Origin: Psychrosphaera sp. F3M07
Lineage (GTDB): Bacteria > Pseudomonadota > Gammaproteobacteria > Enterobacterales > Alteromonadaceae
DNA: 64,000 bases
Direction of reading: 5' to 3'
NCBI RefSeq assembly: GCF_018860345.1
Contig: NZ_JAHKPJ010000011.1
Location: forward strand, 124,001-188,000
A program made the position numbers and the translations under genes. The notes under the pieces were generated by a model. The model worked only from the letters and a program-made list of their open reading frames with translations, did no database searches and had not been told where the DNA came from. Positions 20,101-29,871 of the stretch are shown here, in pieces. Position 1 is the stretch's first letter, and each line of letters begins with the position of its first letter.

Positions 20101-20559
20101 TCAGCCAAATTTAGCAATTAAATTTGCTTTCGAGACATTATCAATTAATAAAGAAAACACTTGATTATCAACTTCAACATTTATCATATCGTCTTCGATT
20201 GAAACCAATGTGCCTTTGAAATTTCTACGTCCATCTTGTGGTACGTTTAGTTTAACACTTACCTCTTCGCCTACGACTGCAGCAAAATGTGCAAGTGTAA
20301 ACAATGGGCGATCAACACCCGGAGATGAGACTTCTAAGCTGTACTCATTCGTAATAGGATCTTCCACATCTAAAATTGCACTGGCTTGACGGCTAACGTC
20401 TGCACAATTGTCCACAGTTATCCCATTTTCATGGTCTATAAATATACGTAAAGTAGAGTGACTACCTGCACGCACAAATTCAATGCCTAATAAGTCAAAA
20501 CCTAAGGCACTTACTGCAGGAGTTAACATTTCGGTTAAACGCAGTTCTAGATTGGTCAA
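20101..20559 (-). CDS. rimP: Ribosome maturation factor RimP
   Basis: 152 residues; assists 30S subunit maturation. Blocks typical of the family: [45 protein letters not shown], and [15 protein letters not shown]. The start is TTG preceded by GGAGAGG; a non-ATG start is common for this gene. First protein gene of the operon, downstream of the initiator tRNA and two hairpins. Confidence 0.96.
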   Translation of the reverse strand: MTNLELRLTEMLTPAVSALGFDLLGIEFVRAGSHSTLRIFIDHENGITVDNCADVSRQASAILDVEDPITNEYSLEVSSPGVDRPLFTLAHFAAVVGEEVSVKLNVPQDGRRNFKGTLVSIEDDMINVEVDNQVFSLLIDNVSKANLIAKFG

Positions 20560-20587
20560 ATTACCTCTCCTATTGCTAAAAACAAGT

Positions 20588-20611
20588 ACAAAAAAAGGGC
20601 TATAAGCCCCA
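20588..20611 (-). terminator. Hairpin terminator in the rimP leader
   Basis: On the minus strand GGGCT-TAT-AGCCC followed by seven T. It lies just upstream of rimP and downstream of the tRNA gene, so it would act as an attenuator between metY and the protein genes. Confidence 0.75.
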
Positions 20612-20668
20612 GTTCCATGAGCTCAACTTATATTGAACTCACAATACAAACTGTCAAAGTAGCAGGTT

Positions 20669-20700
20669 AAAAACCTAAAACGCCCCGAATGTACGAGGCG
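20669..20700 (-). terminator. Hairpin terminator after the initiator tRNA gene
   Basis: On the minus strand CGCCTCG/CGGGGCG (one G-T pair) around a six-base loop, followed by TTTTAGGTTTTT. It lies about 75 nt past the tRNA and would end most tRNA transcripts. With the second hairpin near 20600 it makes a tandem pair. Confidence 0.8.
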
Positions 20701-20773
20701 AACAACTACCTTTATAATTTACGCATTAATTAAGCTCATAACTTCTTAATTAAAAATCCAATTCTTACTAAAT

Positions 20774-20850
<77 letters not shown>

Positions 20851-20951
20851 TCCGTAAATTACTTGGCTAACTTTTTAAAGTCTAATTCCAAAGACTAGCA
20901 GCTGAATCACTCACTTTGATATTTACTACAAAGTTATTAACCCAGCGTTAT

Positions 20952-20987
20952 TGCGGGGCATTATACTGGCTATATGAATAGATTCAA
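20952..20987 (-). promoter_or_regulatory. Strong sigma-70 promoter of the initiator tRNA/rimP operon
   Basis: On the minus strand TTGAAT, 16 bases, TATAAT (the -10 at 20960-20965), followed by GCCCCGC. The GC-rich discriminator after the -10 box is the mark of stable-RNA promoters under ppGpp (stringent) control. It would start transcription about 100 nt before the tRNA. The rest of the gap to the next gene at 21150 shows no further recognisable element. Confidence 0.75.
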
Positions 20988-21149
20988 GTTAATAGCCGTC
21001 TATTTGCAAAATATAGTTGTTAGTTTGCTAAATAGCTGATCAATTTGTTTAAATAAAGCCAACTTGCCCCTACACTTTGGCTGCAGAATGTAAGCAGTTA
21101 AGTTAAAATCTCATCCAGAACATATAAAATTGAATATAGGCACAAATAT

Positions 21150-22220
21150 ATGCATCGCAGTTCAAGTAATTTATCTGAATTAATAGGCAAAACGCCACTA
21201 CTTAAAATTCAAAGTTTAAGCAAATTAACCGGTTGTGATATCTATGTTAAGTGTGAATTTTTAAACCCTGGTGGTTCCGTTAAAGACAGGGCAGCACTGC
21301 AAATGGTGAAAGACGCCATTGAATCGGGTGAATTAACACCGGGGATGTCAATTGTTGAAGGTACAGCTGGAAATACAGGCATTGGCTTAGCTATTGTTGC
21401 AAAATCGCTTGGTTACGACCTTGATGTTGTAATGCCTAAAGGCCAAACCAAAGAAAAAGAAGAAATGATTGAGTTGCATGGTGCAAAATTACATCTTGTC
21501 GATGCCGTTCCTTTTTCAAATCAAGCTCACTTTTACCATACAGCTCGTCAAATGGCAGAACAAAACCCAAAATACTGGTGGGCAAATCAATTTGAGAACT
21601 TAAGTAATGCCAAAGCTCATTTTGAACATACTGGGCCAGAAATTTATCAACAAACTGATAAAGAAATAGATGTCTTTGTATCTGTTGCTGGAACTGGTGG
21701 TACGTTAGGTGGTATATCGAAATACCTTAAATCACAAAACAGTAATATCAAAACCGTTGCTGTCGATCCCGATGGTTCAGGCATTTTAAATTATTTAACC
21801 CAGGGCAAATACATAGCTACAGAAGGTGGTTCATTTACGGAAGGCATCGGTATTATGCGTTTGGTTGAGAATTTTAAACAAGCTAAAATTGATTATGCTA
21901 TTAATTTGCCTGACAAAGATATTGTCACTGTTGCTAACTATGTACGCCAACAAGACGCGTTAGTGTTAGGAAGTTCAAGTGCCCTAAACGTCACAGCAGC
22001 GCTTTATAGCGCATTAAAATTTGGGCCTCTTAACGGCGGTAAAAAACAAACAATTGTAACCATAGCTTGTGACTTAGGCGAACGATCGAAATCGAAGTTA
22101 TATAACTCAGAGTTTTTACAATCAAAAGACATTAATGTTGAGCAGCAAAATATCCAACAGCTCATCACTAAATATCAAGACAATGATGATTTATTAAAAA
22201 CCGTACATTTTGGTCAGTAA
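21150..22220 (+). CDS. PLP-dependent cysteine synthase-like enzyme
   Basis: 356 residues, fold type II PLP enzyme of the CysK/CBS family. Lys45 in NPGGSVKDRAALQM is the Schiff-base lysine; residues 71-77, GTAGNTG, bind the substrate carboxylate; GTGGTLGGISKYLK binds the phosphate. It is longer than CysK (about 320 residues) and has ACDLGERSKSKLYN near the C terminus, as in the eukaryotic-like cysteine synthase group that includes yeast YGR012W. The reaction is probably O-acetylserine plus sulfide or a related beta-replacement. Single gene with its own terminator. Confidence 0.85.
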   Translation: MHRSSSNLSELIGKTPLLKIQSLSKLTGCDIYVKCEFLNPGGSVKDRAALQMVKDAIESGELTPGMSIVEGTAGNTGIGLAIVAKSLGYDLDVVMPKGQTKEKEEMIELHGAKLHLVDAVPFSNQAHFYHTARQMAEQNPKYWWANQFENLSNAKAHFEHTGPEIYQQTDKEIDVFVSVAGTGGTLGGISKYLKSQNSNIKTVAVDPDGSGILNYLTQGKYIATEGGSFTEGIGIMRLVENFKQAKIDYAINLPDKDIVTVANYVRQQDALVLGSSSALNVTAALYSALKFGPLNGGKKQTIVTIACDLGERSKSKLYNSEFLQSKDINVEQQNIQQLITKYQDNDDLLKTVHFGQ

Positions 22221-22249
22221 GCATAAATACTCAATTGGCTATAAATAAT

Positions 22250-22288
22250 AAGGCCAGTGAAGTCACATTGATTTCACTGGCCTTTTTT
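22250..22288 (+). terminator. Rho-independent terminator after the cysteine synthase-like gene
   Basis: Stem AAGGCCAGTGAA (22250-22261) with its exact complement at 22273-22284, then a T run. Confidence 0.92.
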
Positions 22289-22307
22289 CTGTTAGATTCT
22301 GAATGTG

Positions 22308-22946
22308 TTAAAACGTTATGGTTTTTACCGCTCTGTCTACTTTCTTTTGCGGCCATACCTTAGCTGCCGTTGGCGCTTGGCCGGCTTTAATAGTTGTGCC
22401 CTGACCTGGGGTTGTTAAAACCGTAGTACCAAATTCATTGCTGACTACAATTTCATGTTCACCACCAACAAACAAAACATCAACAGCATCTTCTTCTAAG
22501 TACCCACCCCAAAAATCAGTGCCTCGAATACCAATACTTCCCATAGGCGTTTTAACGGTAAAACTAGGGTTTGACACTTTTGTTACAAGACCTGTAACGG
22601 TACGAAATACACCTTTAACTAATTCAAACTCTGCAGATGGTGTTTTATCATCTTCACTCCACTTATAACCCTTGATTAACATCTCAGAGTTACTTCCTAA
22701 GGTGGTAATGGTGCCATCATTAAACTTCACCGACGCTTTCGCATCTTTTGCTGTGGCTATTTTATCAAGTTCGGCTAATGTTGATTTACGCTTAGCTGCG
22801 ACAATGTTATCCGCACTAATAATACTTACATCACCTTTTTTTGCTAAAACGGTGGCAACGGTTTCTTTCGTTGTAGCTTGAGCTGAAATTGCCATTGTTA
22901 ACGTAAATAACGCCATTATGTTTCTTATTTTTATTTTCATACACAT
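22308..22946 (-). CDS. Secreted FecR-domain protein
   Basis: 212 residues with an N-terminal signal peptide (IRNIMALFTLTMAISAQA) and one FecR domain: VSIISADNIVAAKRKSTLAELD, a glycine-rich TPMGSIGIRGTDFWGG in the core, and GTTVLTTPGQGTTI late. Unlike true FecR anti-sigma regulators it has no cytoplasmic N-terminal tail or central transmembrane helix, and no ECF sigma or TonB receptor gene is adjacent. It is therefore a periplasmic or surface FecR-like domain protein of unknown role. Two nearby ATG codons (22946 and 22940) are both possible starts. Confidence 0.8.
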   Translation of the reverse strand: MCMKIKIRNIMALFTLTMAISAQATTKETVATVLAKKGDVSIISADNIVAAKRKSTLAELDKIATAKDAKASVKFNDGTITTLGSNSEMLIKGYKWSEDDKTPSAEFELVKGVFRTVTGLVTKVSNPSFTVKTPMGSIGIRGTDFWGGYLEEDAVDVLFVGGEHEIVVSNEFGTTVLTTPGQGTTIKAGQAPTAAKVWPQKKVDRAVKTITF

Positions 22947-23104
22947 ACCAATTAACGCAAATTTGAAAGTTGATACTATCTATTTATGAACTAAACACAA
23001 TAAAAAGATAGTGGAAGTAGATCCGACCAGACAAGCTCAAAGTACATTTATTTTAATCAAGACATGTACTATTCATTTAATAAACCGCAATTATGTATTG
23101 GAGG

Positions 23105-24175
23105 TCAATCCAAATTAAAAATAGCCGCATTTGGCATATCTAAACTGCCTAAGATTAATGAGCCTTTATATTCAATTACACTAGTGATGCTATAGAGGGT
23201 TGTTGGGCTTTGCAGGTTAGTTATCACCTCCCCATTTAAATTTACTCCAATAACAAAGCCATATTGATTAATTGGTTGTATCCAATGAGAAGGAAAACCC
23301 CCGATTAATTTTCGTATGAATGGGTAATAAGCCATTTGCTCTAATAAGGGTTCTCTTAAATGGATCAAGGGGATCCAGAATGTATCCTTTCCATTAAATG
23401 TTATATTGTCGGGCATAGCTGGTAAATCCTTTAAAAAGATATCTCGCTTTCCTTTTTGGTCTCCTTTTAACCACAATCTATGTATTTGAGCCTTGCCCGT
23501 TTCATTGATCAGTACATACTCGTCTTTGGGTCCTAACGCGACGCCATTAGCGAAAAACAGATCTGATATATGCACTTTGGTCTCGCCTGTATCAGGTGAA
23601 TAACTTAATAAACGACCTGTCGCACTCCCCTCTATAAAATCATACTCAACTTGGGAATGTTCAAATCGCTGAGACGCATCGGAAAACCAAATTGTGCCAT
23701 CTTCCGCTATATCTAAATGGTCGACGAATTTCATTTTTATACCATCCACCATATTTACTAACACAGAGATCTCACCTGCCATTGAAATGGATAACAGACC
23801 TTTAACCGCATCAGCCACAATTAACTCACCAGTGTTAGTAAACTTCATACCGAGTGGTCGCCCACCCGTATTAGTAAGGAGATGTACATCAGAATGTTTG
23901 TTTTGATCAATGATAAAGCTAATAATTCGGCCATCAGCAAAACCTGTATAAAAACGTCCATTTTCCGATAAAACAATATCTTCTGGACCTGAGCCTAAGT
24001 TTTGTAAAATAAGCTGACTTTTATCTAATTTAGTATTTTTGGAAAAAACACCTGATAACTTTGGGTTTTCTGTTGGTTGCCAAATAATGGGGTGAATTGA
24101 AGAATTAAACCACAGTAAAACGAATAAGATAAAAAATGTGACGGTTAAGACTGCAACTACCTTTATAGATTTCAT
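23105..24175 (-). CDS. SMP-30/gluconolactonase/strictosidine synthase-like protein
   Basis: 356 residues. An N-terminal membrane segment (VVAVLTVTFFILFVLLWF) anchors or exports a six-bladed beta-propeller. Signature-like parts: GPEDIVLSENGRFYTGFADGRI, DGTIWFSDASQRFEH, YSPDTGETKVHISDLFFANGVAL and MPDNITFNGKDTFWIPL. These match the strictosidine-synthase-like branch, which hydrolyses lactones or esters with a bound divalent ion. Substrate unknown; single gene. Confidence 0.85.
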   Translation of the reverse strand: MKSIKVVAVLTVTFFILFVLLWFNSSIHPIIWQPTENPKLSGVFSKNTKLDKSQLILQNLGSGPEDIVLSENGRFYTGFADGRIISFIIDQNKHSDVHLLTNTGGRPLGMKFTNTGELIVADAVKGLLSISMAGEISVLVNMVDGIKMKFVDHLDIAEDGTIWFSDASQRFEHSQVEYDFIEGSATGRLLSYSPDTGETKVHISDLFFANGVALGPKDEYVLINETGKAQIHRLWLKGDQKGKRDIFLKDLPAMPDNITFNGKDTFWIPLIHLREPLLEQMAYYPFIRKLIGGFPSHWIQPINQYGFVIGVNLNGEVITNLQSPTTLYSITSVIEYKGSLILGSLDMPNAAIFNLD

Positions 24176-24827
24176 TTATTTTATTGTTTCTAAAAATAGT
24201 AATACAAATACAGTATAGGATTATGAAATAAAAAATAGAGGGTAACTGGAATAATTGCTGATATGCAAAAAGTGTATTTGTTAAATAAAAAAATATCCAG
24301 AATGCCTTTAACTTAGAACCTGAACCCTATGAGGGTATTGTGGAGTGTTGTTACTATTTTCAGGTTACCCTTTTTTACACCATTAACAGTGCTTGGGGGT
24401 CTACACAACAAATATTAAGTCACATTCCTTACGTGTTATATCGGCTCAGGACTAGAATCGGGTTCTCATTCTGGATGTTAATTTTTAGACTAAAGTTAAA
24501 ACATAATACACCTGAACGCCTTGTGTTCAGTGTGGGAACCGGTTTAGTTACATCAGGCTTCTCAATACAAGTTGAGCTTGCACAACAGCAGCTTAAGTAG
24601 GTTCCTAAAATATAATTATCGGCTTCGGTTAATTATGACTACCCCTTAGTCCGTATTAATATTTCATCCGAAAACAACTTATTAATACACTTTAATCAAA
24701 GCATTACTCATGCCAAAAACATTGATTACTTTTTAATTCACTACTTGATCAATATTCAACCTACTGATTTTAAAAATAAAAAAGGCTGTTAAAAAACAGC
24801 CTTTTCTCTACTAAATTAAAAATCGCT
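24176..24827. other. 652-nt gap with no supportable gene
   Basis: Holds the upstream region of the SMP-30 gene and the end of etfA. Between about 24317 and 24606 is a block bounded by short inverted ends (GAACCT/AGGTTC). It contains one open frame of 86 codons that begins with GTG, has no ribosome site and resembles no family I know. The block could be a decayed mobile element. The only clear element is the etfA terminator at the right end. Confidence 0.5.
24776..24806 (-). terminator. Rho-independent terminator of etfBA
   Basis: Stem AAGGCTGTT/AACAGCCTT around an AAAA loop, followed on the minus strand by a T run. Lies 22 nt past the etfA stop. Confidence 0.9.
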
Positions 24828-25754
24828 TTATAATTTAGCTTCTAATTCTGGTAAAGCGTCAAATAAATCTGCTTCCAACCCATAATCGGCAACTTGGAAA
24901 ATTGGCGCTTCAGGATCTTTATTAATAGCAACGATCACTTTAGAATCTTTCATCCCTGCTAAATGCTGGATAGCACCTGAGATACCAACAGCAATGTACA
25001 AGTCTGGAGCAACGATTTTACCTGTTTGGCCCACTTGCATATCATTTGGAACAAAACCAGCATCAACTGCTGCTCTTGATGCACCAATAGCAGCACCTAA
25101 TTTATCAGCAATGCCATCTAATAATTTGAAGTTGTCGCCATTTTGCATGCCGCGGCCACCAGAGATAACAATACTTGCCGCCCCTAGATCAGGTCGAGCT
25201 GATACCGTTAATTCATCTTTTACATGACTAGAAATTCCTGCATCGGTTACATTTGAAAGCGTAACAATTTCAGCACTGTTATCTGAACCCGCTGCATCAA
25301 ATGCTGTCGCACGTACGGTAAGTACTTTTTTAGTATCTAAGCTTTTAACCGTTGCAATCGCATTACCGGCATAAATTGGACGGACAAATGTGTCTGCACT
25401 TTCAACATCAATAATGTCAGAAATTTGCGCAACATCTAACAAAGCAGCAACTCGAGGCATAAAGTTTTTACCTGTTGTTAACGCTGTTGCCATAATAGTG
25501 TCATAGTCAGCTGCGATTTCTAATACTAACGCACTTACATTTTCTGCAAGTTGATGTTCATAAGCCGCATTATCTGCAACTAAAACTTTATTCACACCTG
25601 TAATTTTTGCAGCTTGCTCAGCAACTGATTGACAATTTGTACCTGCAACTAAAACATGGACATCACCGCCAATTTTTAATGCGGCTGTAACGGTTTTATT
25701 CGTTTCTGTTTTTAAGTTTTTATTATCGTGTTCTGCGTAAACTAAAATGCTCAT
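24828..25754 (-). CDS. etfA: Electron transfer flavoprotein alpha subunit
   Basis: 308 residues. With EtfB forms the FAD/AMP heterodimer that takes electrons from acyl-CoA dehydrogenases and passes them to ETF-quinone oxidoreductase. The C-terminal FAD domain is clear: [63 protein letters not shown], and [18 protein letters not shown]. The start overlaps the etfB stop by four bases (ATGA), as usual. A fatty-acid-type acyl-CoA dehydrogenase is encoded divergently next door. Confidence 0.97.
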   Translation of the reverse strand: MSILVYAEHDNKNLKTETNKTVTAALKIGGDVHVLVAGTNCQSVAEQAAKITGVNKVLVADNAAYEHQLAENVSALVLEIAADYDTIMATALTTGKNFMPRVAALLDVAQISDIIDVESADTFVRPIYAGNAIATVKSLDTKKVLTVRATAFDAAGSDNSAEIVTLSNVTDAGISSHVKDELTVSARPDLGAASIVISGGRGMQNGDNFKLLDGIADKLGAAIGASRAAVDAGFVPNDMQVGQTGKIVAPDLYIAVGISGAIQHLAGMKDSKVIVAINKDPEAPIFQVADYGLEADLFDALPELEAKL

Positions 25755-26503
25755 GAGATCACCTTCGCTTCAGTCTTTAATTTCTCTACTAATTCATCAA
25801 TAGAACCAACCATGATACCAGCTTGACGTTCTGCTGGCGGAGTCACTTTTAGTAACGAAGTACGAGCCGTTAAGTTAATGCCAAAATCTGCAGCAGGTTT
25901 AACGTCTAACGGTTTACGTTTTGCTTTCATGATATTAGGTAATGATGCATAACGAGGCTCATTTAAACGTAAGTCTGTTGTCACAATAGCAGGAAGAGTT
26001 AACGCAACCGTTTGCAAACCACCATCGACTTCTCGAGTCACATTAACTTTGTCGCCTTCAACAACCACTTCAGAGGCAAACGTGCCTTGTGCCATACCTG
26101 TTAGTGCAGCTAACATTTGACCGGTTTGATTATTGTCACTATCTATTGATTGTTTACCTAAAATAACAAGTTGAGGTTGTTCTTCTTCAACTATTTTCTG
26201 TAACAATTTAGCAATGTTAAGAGCATCTAATGATTCGTCAGTTTCAATTTGAATAGCGCGGTCTGCACCTAGTGCTAATGCCGTTCTTAATTGTTCCTGA
26301 CAGGTTTTATCACCAACAGATACAACGATGATTTCTGTTGCAGTTCCAGCTTCTTTAAGGCGAACCGCTTCTTCAACTGCTATTTCACAAAAAGGGTTAA
26401 TCGCCATTTTTGTATTGGTTAAGTCAACATCAGAATTATCGGCTTTAACACGTACTTTGACGTTGTAGTCAATAACGCGTTTTATTGGGACTAATACTTT
26501 CAT
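25751..26503 (-). CDS. etfB: Electron transfer flavoprotein beta subunit
   Basis: 250 residues from the ATG at 26503, which gives [20 protein letters not shown] as in other EtfB; a GTG nine bases upstream is less likely. Binds AMP in the ETF heterodimer. Signature stretch [24 protein letters not shown] and [19 protein letters not shown] are visible, as is the recognition loop end ([17 protein letters not shown]) through which ETF docks to dehydrogenases. Cotranscribed with etfA. Confidence 0.97.
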   Translation of the reverse strand: MKVLVPIKRVIDYNVKVRVKADNSDVDLTNTKMAINPFCEIAVEEAVRLKEAGTATEIIVVSVGDKTCQEQLRTALALGADRAIQIETDESLDALNIAKLLQKIVEEEQPQLVILGKQSIDSDNNQTGQMLAALTGMAQGTFASEVVVEGDKVNVTREVDGGLQTVALTLPAIVTTDLRLNEPRYASLPNIMKAKRKPLDVKPAADFGINLTARTSLLKVTPPAERQAGIMVGSIDELVEKLKTEAKVIS

Positions 26504-26580
26504 TAAAATCACTCACTTTTTTTAATTTTTATATCTGTTGTATTCAGAATGCAGAACAATTTACTTTATTTTTCACATAA

Positions 26581-26598
26581 TTCAAACGGTTGTTTAAA
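26581..26598 (-). promoter_or_regulatory. Possible PsrA operator upstream of etfBA
   Basis: TTCAAACGGTTGTTTAAA contains the symmetric core AAAC-N4-GTTT, the form reported for the fatty-acid-responsive TetR regulator PsrA. It lies about 80 nt before the etfB ATG. In this 419-nt divergent region the only other element I can support is the FadR box near the acyl-CoA dehydrogenase gene. Confidence 0.4.
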
Positions 26599-26878
26599 TT
26601 ATTTTTATTCTTAACACTTAATGACAAAAATCATAATTGTTTAATAGCTGACTGTGTTATATAGGCAAAATAGTCTGCTTTGTCATTAATTTACCAACAT
26701 ATTATCAACTTAAATGGATTTTAAATAACTCTATTCAATAGTCGATATGTTTATTAGCAAGTTGAATATTTCGCTAAATGGTAAATATACTTTACATTGA
26801 TTAAATTACCTCCACATCAATCGCAGTGATCCCTCCAATTAATTCTGCCGTATTTCTTTGTAATTACATCCAATTTAC

Positions 26879-26895
26879 TGCTAGTCTGACCAGCA
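26879..26895 (+). promoter_or_regulatory. FadR operator upstream of the acyl-CoA dehydrogenase gene
   Basis: TGCTAGTCTGACCAGCA. The core matches the FadR consensus CTGGTCNGACCAG at all but one defined base, and the whole is a near-perfect palindrome. It ends 27 nt before the ATG, a repressing position. Recognition by FadR is inferred; no fadR gene is in the window. Confidence 0.7.
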
Positions 26896-26922
26896 AGATA
26901 TCAACAGAATGAGAAAATAAAA

Positions 26923-28719
26923 ATGCCTGAATATAAAGCCCCGCTTCGCGATTATAAATTTGTCATGCAAGAATTATTAGACTGTGAAACGCACTACACG
27001 ACCCTTGGATACGAAGATGCTAGCCTAGATATGGTCGATGCAATCCTCTCTGAAGCTGGTAAATTTACCGAACAAGTCATCGCACCATTAAACCAAATAG
27101 GTGATCAACAAGGTTGTACTTGGACAGATGGTGTCGTAACAACACCAGATGGTTTTAAACAGGCATATCAACAGTATGTTGACGGCGGCTGGCCGACTCT
27201 ATCATTGCCTGAAGAATTTGGTGGACAAAACTTACCACATTCCATTAATACCGTAATGGGTGAAATGATGTCTGCGGCCAATCATAGCTTTGCCATGTAC
27301 CCAGGCTTAAGTCATGGTGCAATAGCCACCTTGATGGCACACGGTACTGACATCCAAAAACAAATGTTTTTACCTAAGTTAGTTGAAGGCAGCTGGACTG
27401 GAACTATGTGTTTAACCGAAGCGCATTGTGGTACTGATTTGGGCATGTTACGCACAAAGGCCGAATTAAACGATGATGGCTCTTATCGCTTAAACGGCAG
27501 CAAAATATTCATCTCCGCAGGTGAACATGACCTTTCTGACAATATCGTTCATATCGTTATCGCCAGAATTCCAGGGTCTCCGGAGGGTACTCGAGGAATT
27601 TCGCTATTTGCAGTTCCTAAATTTAATATCTCAGACAATGGCGATATTGAAGATCGGAATGGCGTTAATTGTGGTTCTATTGAGCATAAAATGGGGATCA
27701 ATGCTAACGCCACTTGTGTGATCAATTTTGATAATGCAAAAGGTTATTTAATCGGCGAGATCAATCGTGGTTTAAATTGTATGTTCACCTTTATGAATGC
27801 CGCTCGTTTAGGCGTAGCCAACGAAGGCGTTGCTGCATCTGAAGCTTCATTCCAAGGAGCATTAGCCTATGCTAAAGACAGATTACAAATGCGTTCTATG
27901 TCTGGTGTAAAAAATCCTAACGGACCTGCAGATCCAATCATAGTGCATCCAGATGTAAGGCGTATGCTGTTAACTCAAAAAGCCTTTGCCGAAGGGGGAC
28001 GTGCTTTAACCTCGGATTTAGCCCAACTTGTCGACATAACTCACGCAAGTAATGATGAAGAACAAAAAGCACAAGCTGAAGCAAAACTTGCCTTCTTAAC
28101 ACCTATAGCTAAAGCCTTTTTAACTGAAACCGGTCTAGAATCTACTAGTCACGGTATTCAAGTGTTTGGTGGGCATGGCTTTATTAAAGAATGGGGCATG
28201 GAACAATTATTACGTGACACCAAAATCAGTTGTATTTATGAAGGGACCACTGGCATTCAAGCACTCGATTTATTAGGCCGTAAAGTTTTAGGTTCTAAAG
28301 GAGAGTTATTAAAAGGGTTTGCCTCTGAAGTTGTTAGCTTTTGCCAAACTAATGCGACAAATCCTGCATTAACGAACTATTGCCAAACATTAGGCGGTTA
28401 CCTGCAAGAATGGCAAACCTCCACGATGGACATTGGTCAAAAAGCAGCAACTAATCCAGATGAAGTTGGCGCCGCATCGGTTGATTATCTAATGTACTCA
28501 GGTTACATAACCTTAGCTTATTATTGGGTGAAGATGGTGGCATGTGCACAACAAAAACTGGATGAAGGGACAAAAGAAAAAGACTTCTATTTAGCTAAGA
28601 TACAAACTGGTCAGTTTTATTTTGACCGAATATTACCAAGAGCTAAAGGTCATGTTGCCTGTATCAACGCCGGCGCTGATAGCATGATGGCTATAGATTC
28701 AGAGCATTTTGTTTTTTAA
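26923..28719 (+). CDS. Acyl-CoA dehydrogenase, long (about 600-residue) type
   Basis: 598 residues. FAD enzyme that introduces the 2,3-double bond into acyl-CoA and passes electrons to ETF. Order: N-terminal helical domain, middle beta domain (MCLTEAHCGTDLGMLRTKA, KIFISAGEHDL), and C-terminal helical domain with the catalytic base Glu440 in CIYEGTTGIQALDLLGRK, then an extra C-terminal domain of about 130 residues. This is the group that includes methylmercaptopropionyl-CoA dehydrogenase DmdC and P. aeruginosa-type fatty acyl-CoA dehydrogenases; sequence alone does not decide the substrate. Divergent etfBA and an upstream FadR box favour fatty-acid oxidation. Confidence 0.93.
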   Translation: MPEYKAPLRDYKFVMQELLDCETHYTTLGYEDASLDMVDAILSEAGKFTEQVIAPLNQIGDQQGCTWTDGVVTTPDGFKQAYQQYVDGGWPTLSLPEEFGGQNLPHSINTVMGEMMSAANHSFAMYPGLSHGAIATLMAHGTDIQKQMFLPKLVEGSWTGTMCLTEAHCGTDLGMLRTKAELNDDGSYRLNGSKIFISAGEHDLSDNIVHIVIARIPGSPEGTRGISLFAVPKFNISDNGDIEDRNGVNCGSIEHKMGINANATCVINFDNAKGYLIGEINRGLNCMFTFMNAARLGVANEGVAASEASFQGALAYAKDRLQMRSMSGVKNPNGPADPIIVHPDVRRMLLTQKAFAEGGRALTSDLAQLVDITHASNDEEQKAQAEAKLAFLTPIAKAFLTETGLESTSHGIQVFGGHGFIKEWGMEQLLRDTKISCIYEGTTGIQALDLLGRKVLGSKGELLKGFASEVVSFCQTNATNPALTNYCQTLGGYLQEWQTSTMDIGQKAATNPDEVGAASVDYLMYSGYITLAYYWVKMVACAQQKLDEGTKEKDFYLAKIQTGQFYFDRILPRAKGHVACINAGADSMMAIDSEHFVF

Positions 28720-28738
28720 ATAACAGACATAGAATAAA

Positions 28739-28779
28739 TAATAAGGCCGCGTATTAAAGTATATTACGCGGCCTTATTT
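28739..28779. terminator. Bidirectional hairpin terminator between converging genes
   Basis: Stem AATAAGGCCGCGTA with complement TTACGCGGCCTTATT (28740-28753 with 28764-28778). It stands between the rightward acyl-CoA dehydrogenase and the leftward DHH gene. Confidence 0.85.
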
Positions 28780-28823
28780 ATCCTGTTAATAAACTCGTTA
28801 TACAAAACGAAAAGCGATAACGG

Positions 28824-29651
28824 TTAATCAACCTTAGGGAAGGTAATTGGCGGTTTTTCTATTGAAAAGCCAGCAGCATGAAAGTGGCCGCCTCCTCCAA
28901 ATTTATTGGCAATTGCAGAAACATCAATACCGTCCTCGGCTGAACGTAAAGAGTAAATACGTTTATTTTCTGTTTCAAAATACATAGCCGCAAACGGATG
29001 ACCTTGACATAACTCATTACCCAGATCACTAATAAGTGTGGTGGTATTAACACAAGGAACTAGATAACCACATAAGGTGATCATCTCTGGCGTTTTCTTC
29101 ATTGCACGTTTAATTTCCATTTGTTGATAAGCTAAGATCGTTCTACCCTGCTCTATAATTGGCAAAACAGCTTCATCCGTTAACAACTCCCCCCAAGTTT
29201 CGAAACTCATTTCAATCAACTGCAAACCCGCTGAAAACTCTTTGCTATCCGGTAATTTCCATTGCCAAATATCACGGTCTTGAATATAAGCAATTAACTT
29301 AGGTACAGGTAAGTCTTTATTAAAATATTCCCACGCTAAATATGCGCCACTTTTACTCATGTCAAATTGGCAAAAATCCAAACCTTCCAATGCGGCTTGT
29401 GCGGTTTTGTGATGGTCGATAACAATTAACGAAGCTGCTTGTTCGTGCATCTTGATTAACGTTTCTCTAGAGTATGCAAAGTCAACAATGTAAACATGTT
29501 TTCCCGTTACATCAGGGGCATCGTCATCATGGCGAGCCGGTAACCATTCATGTTCATCCTCACTGTGCTCTCGTTGCAAAAATACATTTACAGCCAATGC
29601 TGCACCAAACCCGTCTGGACAACTTTTATGATAAATACACAAGTGAGACAT
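28824..29651 (-). CDS. DHH-family phosphoesterase
   Basis: 275 residues from the ATG at 29651, which has AGGAAT upstream and yields MSHLCIYHKSCPDGFGAALA; the frame runs 69 nt further but without a good start. DHH domain: CPDGFGAA (Asp13), FAYSR (Asp57 just before it), and DHHK at residues 79-82, metal ligands of the family. C-terminal DHHA1 motif NKFGGGGHFHAAGF. It resembles nanoRNase/cyclic-dinucleotide hydrolases in motifs, but the substrate is not fixed by sequence; many marine gammaproteobacteria carry this stand-alone form. Confidence 0.88.
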   Translation of the reverse strand: MSHLCIYHKSCPDGFGAALAVNVFLQREHSEDEHEWLPARHDDDAPDVTGKHVYIVDFAYSRETLIKMHEQAASLIVIDHHKTAQAALEGLDFCQFDMSKSGAYLAWEYFNKDLPVPKLIAYIQDRDIWQWKLPDSKEFSAGLQLIEMSFETWGELLTDEAVLPIIEQGRTILAYQQMEIKRAMKKTPEMITLCGYLVPCVNTTTLISDLGNELCQGHPFAAMYFETENKRIYSLRSAEDGIDVSAIANKFGGGGHFHAAGFSIEKPPITFPKVD

Positions 29652-29871
29652 TAATATTCCTATATACAAAACTAACGATTTCAAGATCAAGGCTGCAATT
29701 CTGAAGTAAAACCTCGGCAACAGCCAGATAAAACCCTAATTATTTGTTATCTTGTTAAATTAAAAATAATTATTTTTATAATTCAATAAGATCCACTTTG
29801 TCATCTTTAACGTATAACATAACTATACAATCGTATTTGCTTTCAATATTGTAAATTTATTAGGATCTGTT

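Noticed and set aside
22308-22946. FecR protein as anti-sigma factor
   Set aside because: No cytoplasmic N-terminal domain, no adjacent ECF sigma factor or receptor gene.
24340-24600. 86-codon open frame on the plus strand
   Set aside because: Starts with GTG without a ribosome site, odd composition, no family resemblance, lies in the orphan block.
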